Shown here: positions 5,505 through 11,612 of the stretch, in pieces
Position numbering within the stretch: position 1 is the first letter of the stretch
How the letters are laid out: each line of letters starts with the position of its first letter
Source of the DNA: JBJXGC01 sp046154545
GTDB taxonomy: Bacteria; Chloroflexota; Dehalococcoidia; Tepidiformales; Tepidiformaceae
NCBI GenBank assembly: GCA_046154545.1
Contig: JBJXGC010000184.1
Coordinates: 1-12,726 of the forward strand
Direction of reading: 5' to 3'
Length of the DNA: 12,726 nt
Notes under the pieces: model-generated
What the model was told of the DNA's origin: nothing
The model's database searches: none
The model's input: only the letters and a program-made list of their open reading frames with translations
Translations under genes and position numbers: made by a program

Positions 5505-6271
5505 CGTCTCAGCCTTCGGCCCTCCTCGAGCGGCGCCTGCATCGTCTCCGCCTGTTCAACGCCGGGATGGGCACGTTGCACCTCGCCCAGGGGGTGGTGA
5601 TCCTCCTGCTCTCGACGAGTTTCACGCTCCCCGTGACCGCCACCTTCATGGAGGGGCCGCCAGGCCAGGAACCGCCCGAGCTGCGGACCCTCTTCGACCT
5701 CAGGATCGCCTGGGGGGTGGCGGCCTTCGTCTTCCTCTCAGCGGCCGCCCACTTCCTCCTCGTCCTGCCCGGCATCAACGGTTGGTACAACCGTCAGCTC
5801 CAGCGCAACCGGAACTACGCCCGCTGGATCGAATATTCGCTCAGCAGCTCCATCATGATCGTCCTCATCGCCATGCTCACCGGCATCAGCGAAGTCACCG
5901 CCCTCGGCGCCCTGTTCGCCGCCAACGCGGCGATGATCCTCTTCGGGCTCCTGATGGAGCACTACGAAGAGCCGGGCCGCCCGAACTGGACCGCGTTCGC
6001 CTTCGGCAGCGCCGTGGGCATTGTGCCGTGGCTGCTGATCGCGCTCTATCTCATCGGTCCCGGCGAAGAAGCCACGCCGCCGGCCTTCGTCTACGGGATC
6101 TTCTTCTCGCTCTTCCTCTTCTTCAACGTCTTCGCCCTGAACATGGTGCTTCAGTACCGCCGCGCGGGCCCCTGGCGGCACTACCTCTTCGGAGAAAGCG
6201 TCTACATCGTCCTCAGCCTGACCGCGAAGTCGTTGCTTGCCTGGCAGGTGTTCTTCCCCACTTTGGTGTAG
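5501..6271 (+). CDS. Heliorhodopsin (retinal photoreceptor)
   Basis: Heliorhodopsins are seven-helix retinal proteins with inverted topology (N-terminus in the cytoplasm) and a slow photocycle; most are not ion pumps and a sensory role is proposed. The 256-residue product closely follows the family prototype 48C12. It has GTLHLAQ in helix A (His27), LSAAAHF in helix B (Ser80, His84) and the hallmark RWIEYSLSSSIMIVLIA in helix C, with Arg108 and the counterion Glu111. Later segments are AAMILFGLLMEHYEEP, GIVPWLLIALYLI, PAFVYGIFFSLFLFFNVFALNMVLQY, and helix G SLTAKSLLAWQVF with the retinal-binding Lys243 (nt 6227-6229). All key residues are present, so it should bind retinal. The start overlaps the yqhA stop. 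No retinal-synthesis gene is in the window, so retinal must come from elsewhere in the genome or from outside. Confidence 0.97.
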   Translation: MTSQPSALLERRLHRLRLFNAGMGTLHLAQGVVILLLSTSFTLPVTATFMEGPPGQEPPELRTLFDLRIAWGVAAFVFLSAAAHFLLVLPGINGWYNRQLQRNRNYARWIEYSLSSSIMIVLIAMLTGISEVTALGALFAANAAMILFGLLMEHYEEPGRPNWTAFAFGSAVGIVPWLLIALYLIGPGEEATPPAFVYGIFFSLFLFFNVFALNMVLQYRRAGPWRHYLFGESVYIVLSLTAKSLLAWQVFFPTLV

Positions 6272-6326
6272 CCGCGCCGCCTCAGTACCTGACCACGCGG
6301 CCGAGTAGCCACATAATCGGACGCCA

Positions 6327-7094
6327 GTGAAGAAACGACAGGACGGCGGCGGACTCGGCCCGGCTCCGGCCCATGACCCCCGGACGGACGAACCGCTCAC
6401 GCCCGAAGCGCGCCGGCGCGTCTACCGTGACGCGCTCGGCGTGGGCCTGGCGACCGGGGCCTATGGCGCCTCGTTCGGCGCGATCGCCGCGGCCTCGGGC
6501 CTCTCGACCCTACAGGCCTGCGTGCTCTCGCTGCTCATGTTCACCGGCGCCTCGCAGTTCGCCCTGGCGAGCACGCTTGCGGGCGGGGGCGGCGTCTTCC
6601 CGGCAATTGCTACGGCCACCCTGGTGGGGGTGCGGAACGCCTTCTACGGCCTCCAGCTCGCGCCGGTCCTCGGGCTGAGCGGCCTGCGCCGCCTGATCGC
6701 GGCCCATCTCACCATCGACGAAAGCACCGCCCTCGCCACGGCGCAGGCCGGCCCCCGCGCCGCCCGCCTCGCCTTCTGGGTGACGGCCGTCAGCCTCTTC
6801 GCCGTCTGGAACCTTTCCACCCTGGCCGGTGCCCTGGGGGCAGGAGTGGTTGATGACCCCCGCGACCTCGGGCTCGATGCCGCCTCTTCGGCCGCGTTTG
6901 TGGCGCTGCTCCTGCCGCGCCTGAGGTCGCGGCGCCTCGGGGCGCTGGCGGCCGGCGGTGCGCTGCTGGCGCTCGCCGCGCTGCCCTGGGCGCCACCCGG
7001 CGTCCCCGTCCTCATCGCCGGGGCGCTGGCCGTGGTAGCCGGGCTCCTCGTCGCCGATTGGCGGGCAGCCGCCCTTCGTGGGGAGGCCAAATGA
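6327..7094 (+). CDS. azlC: AzlC family branched-chain amino-acid exporter, large subunit
   Basis: AzlC with AzlD exports branched-chain amino acids or their analogues across the cytoplasmic membrane. The 255-residue product has a hydrophilic N-terminus of about 35 residues, then GLATGAYGASFGAIAAASGLS, the family-typical LMFTGASQFALAST, the VGVRNAFYGL segment and LTIDESTALA, followed by several C-terminal helices. GTG 6327 is the longest plausible start but has only a weak upstream site; a start within the hydrophilic leader cannot be excluded. The TGA (7092-7094) overlaps the azlD ATG at 7091. The gene follows heliorhodopsin by 55 bases on the same strand and could be in the same transcript. 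Confidence 0.93.
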   Translation: MKKRQDGGGLGPAPAHDPRTDEPLTPEARRRVYRDALGVGLATGAYGASFGAIAAASGLSTLQACVLSLLMFTGASQFALASTLAGGGGVFPAIATATLVGVRNAFYGLQLAPVLGLSGLRRLIAAHLTIDESTALATAQAGPRAARLAFWVTAVSLFAVWNLSTLAGALGAGVVDDPRDLGLDAASSAAFVALLLPRLRSRRLGALAAGGALLALAALPWAPPGVPVLIAGALAVVAGLLVADWRAAALRGEAK

Positions 7095-7393
7095 CCTGGG
7101 TGGCGGTGCTCACCGCCTCGGCGCTCTGTTTCGCGCTCAAGCTCGGTGGGCATTCGCTCCCCGGTGGGGTGCTGCGGGATGTGCGCGTCCAACGGGTGGC
7201 AGTCCTGTTGCCGGTGGCGCTCCTTTCGGCACTCATCGCCCTCCAGACCTTCGCCAAGGGGCACGACCTGGTGGTAGACGCGCGGTTGGCGGGCTTGCTG
7301 GCGGCGGTCGCGGCCCAGCAGTTGCGGGCGCCGTTCCTGGTGGTGGTGGTCGCCGGCGGCGCGACGGCCGCGCTGGTGCGGCTTGTAGGGTGA
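7091..7393 (+). CDS. azlD: AzlD family exporter small subunit
   Basis: A 100-residue membrane protein with about three to four helices: MTWVAVLTASALCFALKL, the RVAVLLPVALLSALIALQTF segment and the C-terminal APFLVVVVAGGATAALVRL. Size and position directly after azlC, with an ATGA overlap, identify it as the AzlD partner that forms the transporter with AzlC. ATG 7091 is preceded by GGGGAGG (7080-7086), a better site than the in-frame codons upstream, which lie within azlC. Sequence conservation in AzlD is low, so the call rests largely on context. Confidence 0.9.
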   Translation: MTWVAVLTASALCFALKLGGHSLPGGVLRDVRVQRVAVLLPVALLSALIALQTFAKGHDLVVDARLAGLLAAVAAQQLRAPFLVVVVAGGATAALVRLVG

Positions 7394-7403
7394 TCGTGCG
7401 CTG

Positions 7404-7469
7404 CTGCCTCTTCGGGCAGAAACGCAAGTCTCGACCACGGCGCGCGGGAACGCGCGAACGGGTTCGCGC
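7404..7469. terminator. Hairpins between convergent azlD and 65-aa gene
   Basis: CTGCC/GGCAG (7404-7408/7415-7419) and a stronger GCGCGAA/TTCGCGC stem (7452-7458/7463-7469, loop CGGG) occupy the 129-bp gap between convergent genes. Neither has a T tract. A bidirectional termination role is plausible from position. Confidence 0.4.
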
Positions 7470-7522
7470 TCTCCGCGCAGCGGCAGCGCCTGAACACATC
7501 TTGCCCAGACCGAAGGTCGTTC

Positions 7523-7720
7523 CTAGCCGATGTACGCTTCGGCCCCCACCGAACCCGGGAGCGGGCCGGCCATCGAAAAGCGGCGCAGTTCACGGCGGCC
7601 CGTGAGCGGGAGGAAACAGTGGGCGCAGTTGCGTGGCGAGGGGAGCTCCGCGGGCACGATCGTCTTGTGCTCCCCATGGACGGAGCACACCAGTTCGAAC
7701 TCGATCACGGCCAGTTTCAT
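7523..7720 (-). CDS. Small putative zinc-binding protein
   Basis: A 65-residue protein with start ATG at 7720 (minus strand) preceded by GGGGAGGCGGACG; longer in-frame starts lack such a site. It begins MKLAVIEFELVCSVHGEHK and carries a possible metal site of Cys12, His15, Cys32 and Cys35 (CSVH ... CAHC), spaced like a small zinc ribbon. His18 and His34 lie nearby. The C-terminus is RRFSMAGPLPG-rich without membrane segments. The family is not recognised. It stands alone, convergent with azlD and about 270 bases downstream of the thioesterase gene on the same strand; it may share that transcript or have its own promoter. Confidence 0.65.
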   Translation of the reverse strand: MKLAVIEFELVCSVHGEHKTIVPAELPSPRNCAHCFLPLTGRRELRRFSMAGPLPGSVGAEAYIG

Positions 7721-7846
7721 CGTCCGCCTCCCCATCGCCCGCCATAGGTGGCGTCGATGGATCCACAGCATAGAAACCAGATGATCGATGTCCAGTCGGG
7801 TTCTCCCCTACATGCGTGAAGTCCGATCCGACCCGTAGACCCGTAG

Positions 7847-7951
7847 CCGCGGCCGTCACGGCCACTGGATTCCGGCCGAGGGCTGAGCTGACCGGTGCAC
7901 GACCAGGTTGCGGCGAGTGGCGCGGCACGCATCCCGTCAGCGGGAATCCAG
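7847..7951. repeat. REP-like palindromic repeat region, copy 1
   Basis: A 29-nt unit at 7847-7875 matches 10836-10864 at 28 of 29 positions. Its first half is a near-palindrome (GCGGCCGT C ACGGCCaC) and it ends in CTGGATTCC (7865-7873). A perfect inverted copy GGAATCCAG occurs at 7943-7951, so the 7865-7951 segment is bounded by 9-bp inverted repeats. TGGATTCC / GGAATCCA-ended intergenic repeats are common in GC-rich genomes. No transposase is nearby, and no gene is seen in 7721-7990. Confidence 0.6.
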
Positions 7952-7990
7952 CGACGCCGAGCGTTGCGGCGCCACACCCGTCCCCCTCGC

Positions 7991-8479
7991 TTAGCCCTCC
8001 GTGTAGCCCGCCGCCTGCTCGCTCTGGGCGCCAAGCGCGGCGGCCGCTTCCTCCTTCGTCATCACGTAGAAGCTGCCGCGCGCCCAGACGCAGACCTTGC
8101 CCCGCTCGTCCAGGATCTCCCCGGTGGCGATCAGGTCCCGATCGACCCGTGACTCCACCCGGCAGACAAGCGAGTGGGGCCGTCCGACTTTCACGGGGCG
8201 CTTGAACTCCACCTCCGTCTTGCGCGAGAGGCCGAAGCGGTGGGCGATGGCGATGACCGCCCAGGCCATCCCCTCGTCAAGGAGGGCCATACTCAAGCCC
8301 CCATGAGCCAGCGCCGGGGCGCCCGAATGCTGCACTCCGGGCGTGAAATCGGTCACGACCGTGGCCGCTTCGCCATCGAGGTAGAAGGGGATGCCGATGC
8401 CCTTCTCGTTCTTCGGCTCACAGACGAAGCAGTTCGTCCCGAAGTCCCACTGTTCATTGTCGAGGAGCGTGCGCGTCAT
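7991..8479 (-). CDS. PaaI-family hotdog thioesterase
   Basis: A 162-residue single-hotdog acyl-CoA thioesterase of the PaaI/4HBT type. Visible are the N-terminal CFVCEPKNEKGIGI block, common in this subgroup, and the core ALAHGGLSMALLDEGMAW with the HGG motif and the acidic residue in the following helix, then EVEFKRPVKVGRP. These cytoplasmic enzymes hydrolyse acyl- or aryl-CoA thioesters. The gene follows the crotonase-family gene by two bases on the minus strand, so they form an operon and could act on the same CoA intermediates. ATG 8479 is well placed after that stop. The substrate cannot be told from sequence. Confidence 0.9.
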   Translation of the reverse strand: MTRTLLDNEQWDFGTNCFVCEPKNEKGIGIPFYLDGEAATVVTDFTPGVQHSGAPALAHGGLSMALLDEGMAWAVIAIAHRFGLSRKTEVEFKRPVKVGRPHSLVCRVESRVDRDLIATGEILDERGKVCVWARGSFYVMTKEEAAAALGAQSEQAAGYTEG

Positions 8480-8481
8480 CT

Positions 8482-9279
8482 TCAGCGGCCCGTGAAGTTC
8501 GGCTTGCGCTTCTCGACGAAGGCCCGGGCCGACTCCTCGGCGTCCTGGCGGGCTTTGCGGGCGAAGCCGATGGCCGTCAGTTCGTAGCGGAGCTGGTCCT
8601 CGAAGCTGTTGTCGAGGCTACGCTGGACGGCCCGCTTCGAGGCCATGGCGGCCAGCGGTGGCCAGCCGGCGATCGTCCGGGCCATCTCCTCGGCCTCGGA
8701 GACGAGCGTTTCCGCCGTTACGACGCGCTGCAGCAGGCCCATGCGCAGCGCCTCCTCCGCCCCCACCGCCCGGCTCGTGAGGATCATCTCGAGGGCGTTG
8801 CCCGTGCCCACGATGCGCGGCAGGAAGTAGGTCATCCCAGCATCCGGCGAGAGGTTCCGTTCGATGAAGACGGTCTTGAAGCGGGCGTTCTCGCTGCCGA
8901 TGCGGATGTCGCAGGCGAGGGCGAGGGACATCCCGGCCCCGGCGGCGACGCCGTTCACGGCGGCGATGCACGGCTTCTCGAGCTGGTAGACGGCCTTCGC
9001 CTGGCGGCCGACCCAGCCATCCTCGTCCAGCATCTCCTGCCAGGCCGGGTGTTCGGCCGGCACCGGGCCGGCGCCACTCACCTGGGCGCCCGAGCAGAAC
9101 CCACGGCCGGCGCCCGTCCAGACGACGGCCCGGACGCTGTCGTCGTGCTTCAGCTCGTGGCAGACGTCGAGCAGCTCCTGCCGCAGGGTGGCGTCGAGGG
9201 CGTTCAGTTTCTCCGGGTTGTTCAGCGTGACCGTCGCCACGCTATCGGCGACCTCGAGGATGAGGCGTTTGTAGATCAT
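8482..9279 (-). CDS. Crotonase-superfamily enoyl-CoA hydratase/isomerase, atypical active site
   Basis: A 265-residue crotonase-fold protein starting at ATG 9279 with GGAGGA just upstream. It has the NPEKLNAL entry motif, oxyanion-hole segments GRGFCSGA (58-65) and NGVAAGAGM (109-117), ACDIRIGSENARF and the C-terminal helices. Compared with rat mitochondrial hydratase, Glu144 is replaced by Ser118 and Glu164 by Phe138. Instead an aspartate is present in SPDAG (Asp146), the pattern of PaaG-like and other isomerase-type crotonases. A canonical hydratase is therefore unlikely; a double-bond isomerase or related CoA-ester enzyme is a better guess. It is the first gene of an operon with the thioesterase. 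Confidence 0.93.
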   Translation of the reverse strand: MIYKRLILEVADSVATVTLNNPEKLNALDATLRQELLDVCHELKHDDSVRAVVWTGAGRGFCSGAQVSGAGPVPAEHPAWQEMLDEDGWVGRQAKAVYQLEKPCIAAVNGVAAGAGMSLALACDIRIGSENARFKTVFIERNLSPDAGMTYFLPRIVGTGNALEMILTSRAVGAEEALRMGLLQRVVTAETLVSEAEEMARTIAGWPPLAAMASKRAVQRSLDNSFEDQLRYELTAIGFARKARQDAEESARAFVEKRKPNFTGR

Positions 9280-9356
9280 CGGATCCTCCGCTACAGGTGG
9301 GTCAGCGGCAGTCTACCAGACGGCCACAAGGCCCCGGATGCCGGGCAGAAGAGGCC

Positions 9357-9385
9357 TTTCGAGGCCGGGGGCGGCGCACTACGAT
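9357..9385 (+). promoter_or_regulatory. Candidate promoter for a leaderless PAP2 transcript
   Basis: TACGAT (9380-9385) resembles a -10 box, with a poor -35-like TTTCGA (9357-9362) at 17-bp spacing. Initiation about 7 bases downstream would fall on the GTG at 9392 or the ATG at 9395. Since no Shine-Dalgarno sequence precedes these codons, a leaderless message is plausible. Confidence 0.35.
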
Positions 9386-9394
9386 CGGCGCGTG

Positions 9395-10177
9395 ATGCAC
9401 CAGGTCTCGCCCCGGCCCTTGCCCGCGCGCTTGCCCGCCCTGCCGCGGCTCTCGCTGCGGCGGGCCACGCGTGAGGCGATCATCATCGCGGTCTCGGTGG
9501 CCGCCTATTTCCTGGTACGCGGCTTGACCGAGGGCGCGTTCGACACGGCGATCGCGAACGCCGAACGCCTGGTCCACCTCGAGCAGACCCTCGGCATCTA
9601 CCGCGAGCCGTGGGTCCAGCGCCAGCTGGTGGACTACCAGCGGGTGATCGACCTCATGAACTGGGTCTACATCTGGGGCCACTGGCCGGTCATCTTCGTT
9701 GCCGCCTGCTGGCTGTTCGTGCGGCGGCCGCGCACCTACTACATCATCCGGAACGCCTTCCTCATCTCCGGCGGGGTCGGGCTGATCGTGTTCGCCACAT
9801 TCCCGGTGGCGCCGCCGAGGCTTGCGACGCCTGAGTTTATCGATACCATCACGCTCCATTCGAACGCTTACCGGGTGCTCCAGCCGCCAGCCTTCGTCAA
9901 CCAGTACGCCGCCATGCCGAGCCTCCACTTCGGTTGGGACCTGCTCATCGGTGGCGCGATCGCCCGGGAGGTGAAGGCCTGGCCCATCCGCATATGGGGG
10001 CTCATCCTCCCCGTGCTCATGCTGGGGGCCGTCGTCATCACGGCGAATCACTTCATCATCGACGCGGTCGCGGGCGGGATCCTCGTGGCGGTGGCGCTCT
10101 GGGCCGCCGTGCACATCAGCATCCGGGCCCGGGGGACAGCACTCAGGGCATGGCTGGCCGGTGGCTTCCATGGCTGA
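9395..10177 (+). CDS. PAP2/AUR1-like membrane phosphatase or phosphotransferase
   Basis: A roughly 260-residue membrane protein with about six helices and the PAP2 superfamily active site as found in the AUR1 (inositol phosphorylceramide synthase)-like branch: AAMPSLHFGW with His178 and NHFIIDAVAG with His219 and Asp223. The front part carries ERLVHLEQTLGIYREPWVQ and INLMNWVYIWGHWP-like features of that branch. Such enzymes act on lipid phosphates or transfer phospho-head groups at the membrane. The start is ATG 9395 (GTG 9392 adjoins it); upstream codons to 9338 belong to the divergent intergenic region. It overlaps the next gene by eight bases. Bacterial substrate unknown. Confidence 0.88.
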   Translation: MHQVSPRPLPARLPALPRLSLRRATREAIIIAVSVAAYFLVRGLTEGAFDTAIANAERLVHLEQTLGIYREPWVQRQLVDYQRVIDLMNWVYIWGHWPVIFVAACWLFVRRPRTYYIIRNAFLISGGVGLIVFATFPVAPPRLATPEFIDTITLHSNAYRVLQPPAFVNQYAAMPSLHFGWDLLIGGAIAREVKAWPIRIWGLILPVLMLGAVVITANHFIIDAVAGGILVAVALWAAVHISIRARGTALRAWLAGGFHG

Positions 10178-10835
10178 GCCCGGCACCCGCCCCCTGGTCA
10201 TCGCCCACCGGGCGGGCAACGAACTCGGCCTCCTCCGCGCTGCTGAGGACGCGGGCACGGACCTCGTCGAGGCCGACGTCTGGTGGTACCGGGGCGCGCT
10301 GGAAGTGCGCCACTCGAAGACGATGGGCCCCGTGCCGCTCCTCTGGGACCGCTGGACACTGAGGGGCCGCTGGCAGCCCCGGCTCAGGCTGCCCGAACTG
10401 GTAGCGGCCACAGCCCCGGGGACGCACCTCTTCCTCGACCTCAAAGGCCGCCACCCGCTCCTGCCCGGCCTTGTCGTCGAAGCGATGGCGGAGTTGGCGC
10501 CCGGCCGCCCCTACTCCGTCTGCTCACGCAACTGGGACCTGTTGGAGGAGTTTCGCCACTACCCGGCCGTCGCCGTGTATCACTCGGTGGGCACGACGGA
10601 CGAACTCGCGACCGTCTGGCCGCGGCTCACCTGGCGCGACCAGCACGCCATCTCGATCCACGCCCGCCTGCTCGACCAGGGAGTCGTCCGCGCCTTGAAA
10701 GAGAAGGCCTCACGCGTCGTCACCTGGCCGATCAATACGGCTGCCGCACGGGACCGCGTGGTCGGGTTGGGGATCGACGGCATCATCACCGATAGCCTCG
10801 CCCTCGCTCGCGAGACCATCGCCACCCGCCTGTAA
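10170..10835 (+). CDS. Glycerophosphodiester phosphodiesterase family protein
   Basis: A 221-residue TIM-barrel protein of the GDPD family, which hydrolyses glycerophosphodiesters to glycerol-3-phosphate and an alcohol. Visible are IAHRAGN (His13, Arg14), DLVEADVW (Glu34, Asp36), LEVRHSK (His48), the FLDLKG strand and the C-terminal TWPINT ... LGIDGIITD. No signal peptide, so it should be cytoplasmic. At 221 residues it is slightly shorter than typical family members (about 240-250). ATG 10170 lies inside the end of the PAP2 gene (8-bp overlap); GTG 10161 is an alternative three codons earlier. The coupling suggests a joint role in phospholipid head-group metabolism, though GDPD-like proteins can have other substrates. 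Confidence 0.9.
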   Translation: MAEPGTRPLVIAHRAGNELGLLRAAEDAGTDLVEADVWWYRGALEVRHSKTMGPVPLLWDRWTLRGRWQPRLRLPELVAATAPGTHLFLDLKGRHPLLPGLVVEAMAELAPGRPYSVCSRNWDLLEEFRHYPAVAVYHSVGTTDELATVWPRLTWRDQHAISIHARLLDQGVVRALKEKASRVVTWPINTAAARDRVVGLGIDGIITDSLALARETIATRL

Positions 10836-10876
10836 CCGCGGCCGTCACGGCCGCTGGATTCCGGGCGATGCCCGGA
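10836..10876. repeat. REP-like repeat copy 2, two hairpins between convergent genes
   Basis: This follows the GDPD stop directly. GCGGCCGT/ACGGCCGC (10838-10845/10847-10854) is a perfect palindrome around one base. TCCGGGC/GCCCGGA (10860-10866/10870-10876) is a perfect 7-bp hairpin with a GAT loop. The first 29 bases repeat the element at 7847. Located between convergent genes, it may act as a bidirectional terminator, although T tracts are absent. Confidence 0.6.
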
Positions 10877-10893
10877 GTCGTGCCGTTCGGGCC

Positions 10894-11610
10894 TTACCCC
10901 GTCAATGCAGCCAGCCCCGGTAGAGCGGCCAGCGCGACCGCGAGCATGTCCGCGGTGCCCGCCGCGATGGCCGCTTCGCTCGCCCAGCTCTCCCGGTCAC
11001 CGACGCGGTCCACCACCAGGCAGATGGCGCCCGCCCGCAGTCCCCGGTGGAGGGCGACGGTGAAGAGGGTAGCCGCCTCCATCTCCACGGCGAGGACGCC
11101 ACGGTTCCGCCAGGTATCCCAGCCCATCGGCTGGCGATAGAAGGCGTCCTCGGTGATGAACAGGCCGGCGTGGCTCGCCCGGGCGCCTGCCGCCGCGGCA
11201 TCGACCAGGGCGCGGGTGACCTCAAAGTCGGCCACCGGCGCGAACGGGTCGCCGCCGACGTACTGGCGCGTCGTCCCGTCCATCGGCACGGAGGCGGTCG
11301 CGACCACGAGGTCGAGCATGCCGACGCGCTCCGCGATGGCGCCGCAGGTCCCCAGGCGGACAGCCGTCCGGACGCCAAGGTCGGCCAGCTCCTCCACGAC
11401 GATCGCCGTCGAAGGGCCACCCATCGCCGTCGTCTGGACCGAGACGCGGACCCCCTCCCAGGTCCCGGTGTAGCCCAGCAGGCCGCGGTTTTCGTTGTAG
11501 CAGCGGGCACCCGCGAGCATCGCCGCCATGCGGGTCGCCCGTCCGGGGTCGCCCACGAGGAAGGCGACCGTGGCCACTTCGCCGGGCTCAGCCTTGAGAT
11601 GGATCGGCAT
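10894..11610 (-). CDS. Nucleoside phosphorylase (DeoD/Udp type)
   Basis: A 238-residue phosphorylase of the NP-I family, cleaving nucleosides with phosphate in salvage. Motifs match hexameric DeoD/Udp enzymes: PIHLKAEPGEVA with His4, the phosphate-binding VGDPGRA (Gly20, Arg24), ENRGLLGYTGTWEG, GGPSTAIVVEEL, VRLGTCGA, and VEMEAATLF near the ribose site. Whether it prefers purine nucleosides or uridine cannot be fixed by eye. The C-terminal catalytic region reads VVDRVGD, which differs from the SDH of E. coli DeoD. ATG 11610 lies two bases after the stop of the TPR gene, so the pair is an operon. The TAA ends at 10894, close to the repeat hairpins. Confidence 0.92.
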   Translation of the reverse strand: MPIHLKAEPGEVATVAFLVGDPGRATRMAAMLAGARCYNENRGLLGYTGTWEGVRVSVQTTAMGGPSTAIVVEELADLGVRTAVRLGTCGAIAERVGMLDLVVATASVPMDGTTRQYVGGDPFAPVADFEVTRALVDAAAAGARASHAGLFITEDAFYRQPMGWDTWRNRGVLAVEMEAATLFTVALHRGLRAGAICLVVDRVGDRESWASEAAIAAGTADMLAVALAALPGLAALTG

Positions 11611-11612
11611 CG

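Noticed and set aside
5467..6330. Long plus-strand frame (287 codons) over the heliorhodopsin gene
   Set aside because: It is an out-of-frame shadow rich in Arg, Pro and His; the heliorhodopsin frame has clear family motifs.
9302..10444. Antisense open frame (380 codons) opposite the PAP2 and GDPD genes
   Set aside because: Low-complexity Arg/Asp/His product spanning two well-supported genes on the other strand.
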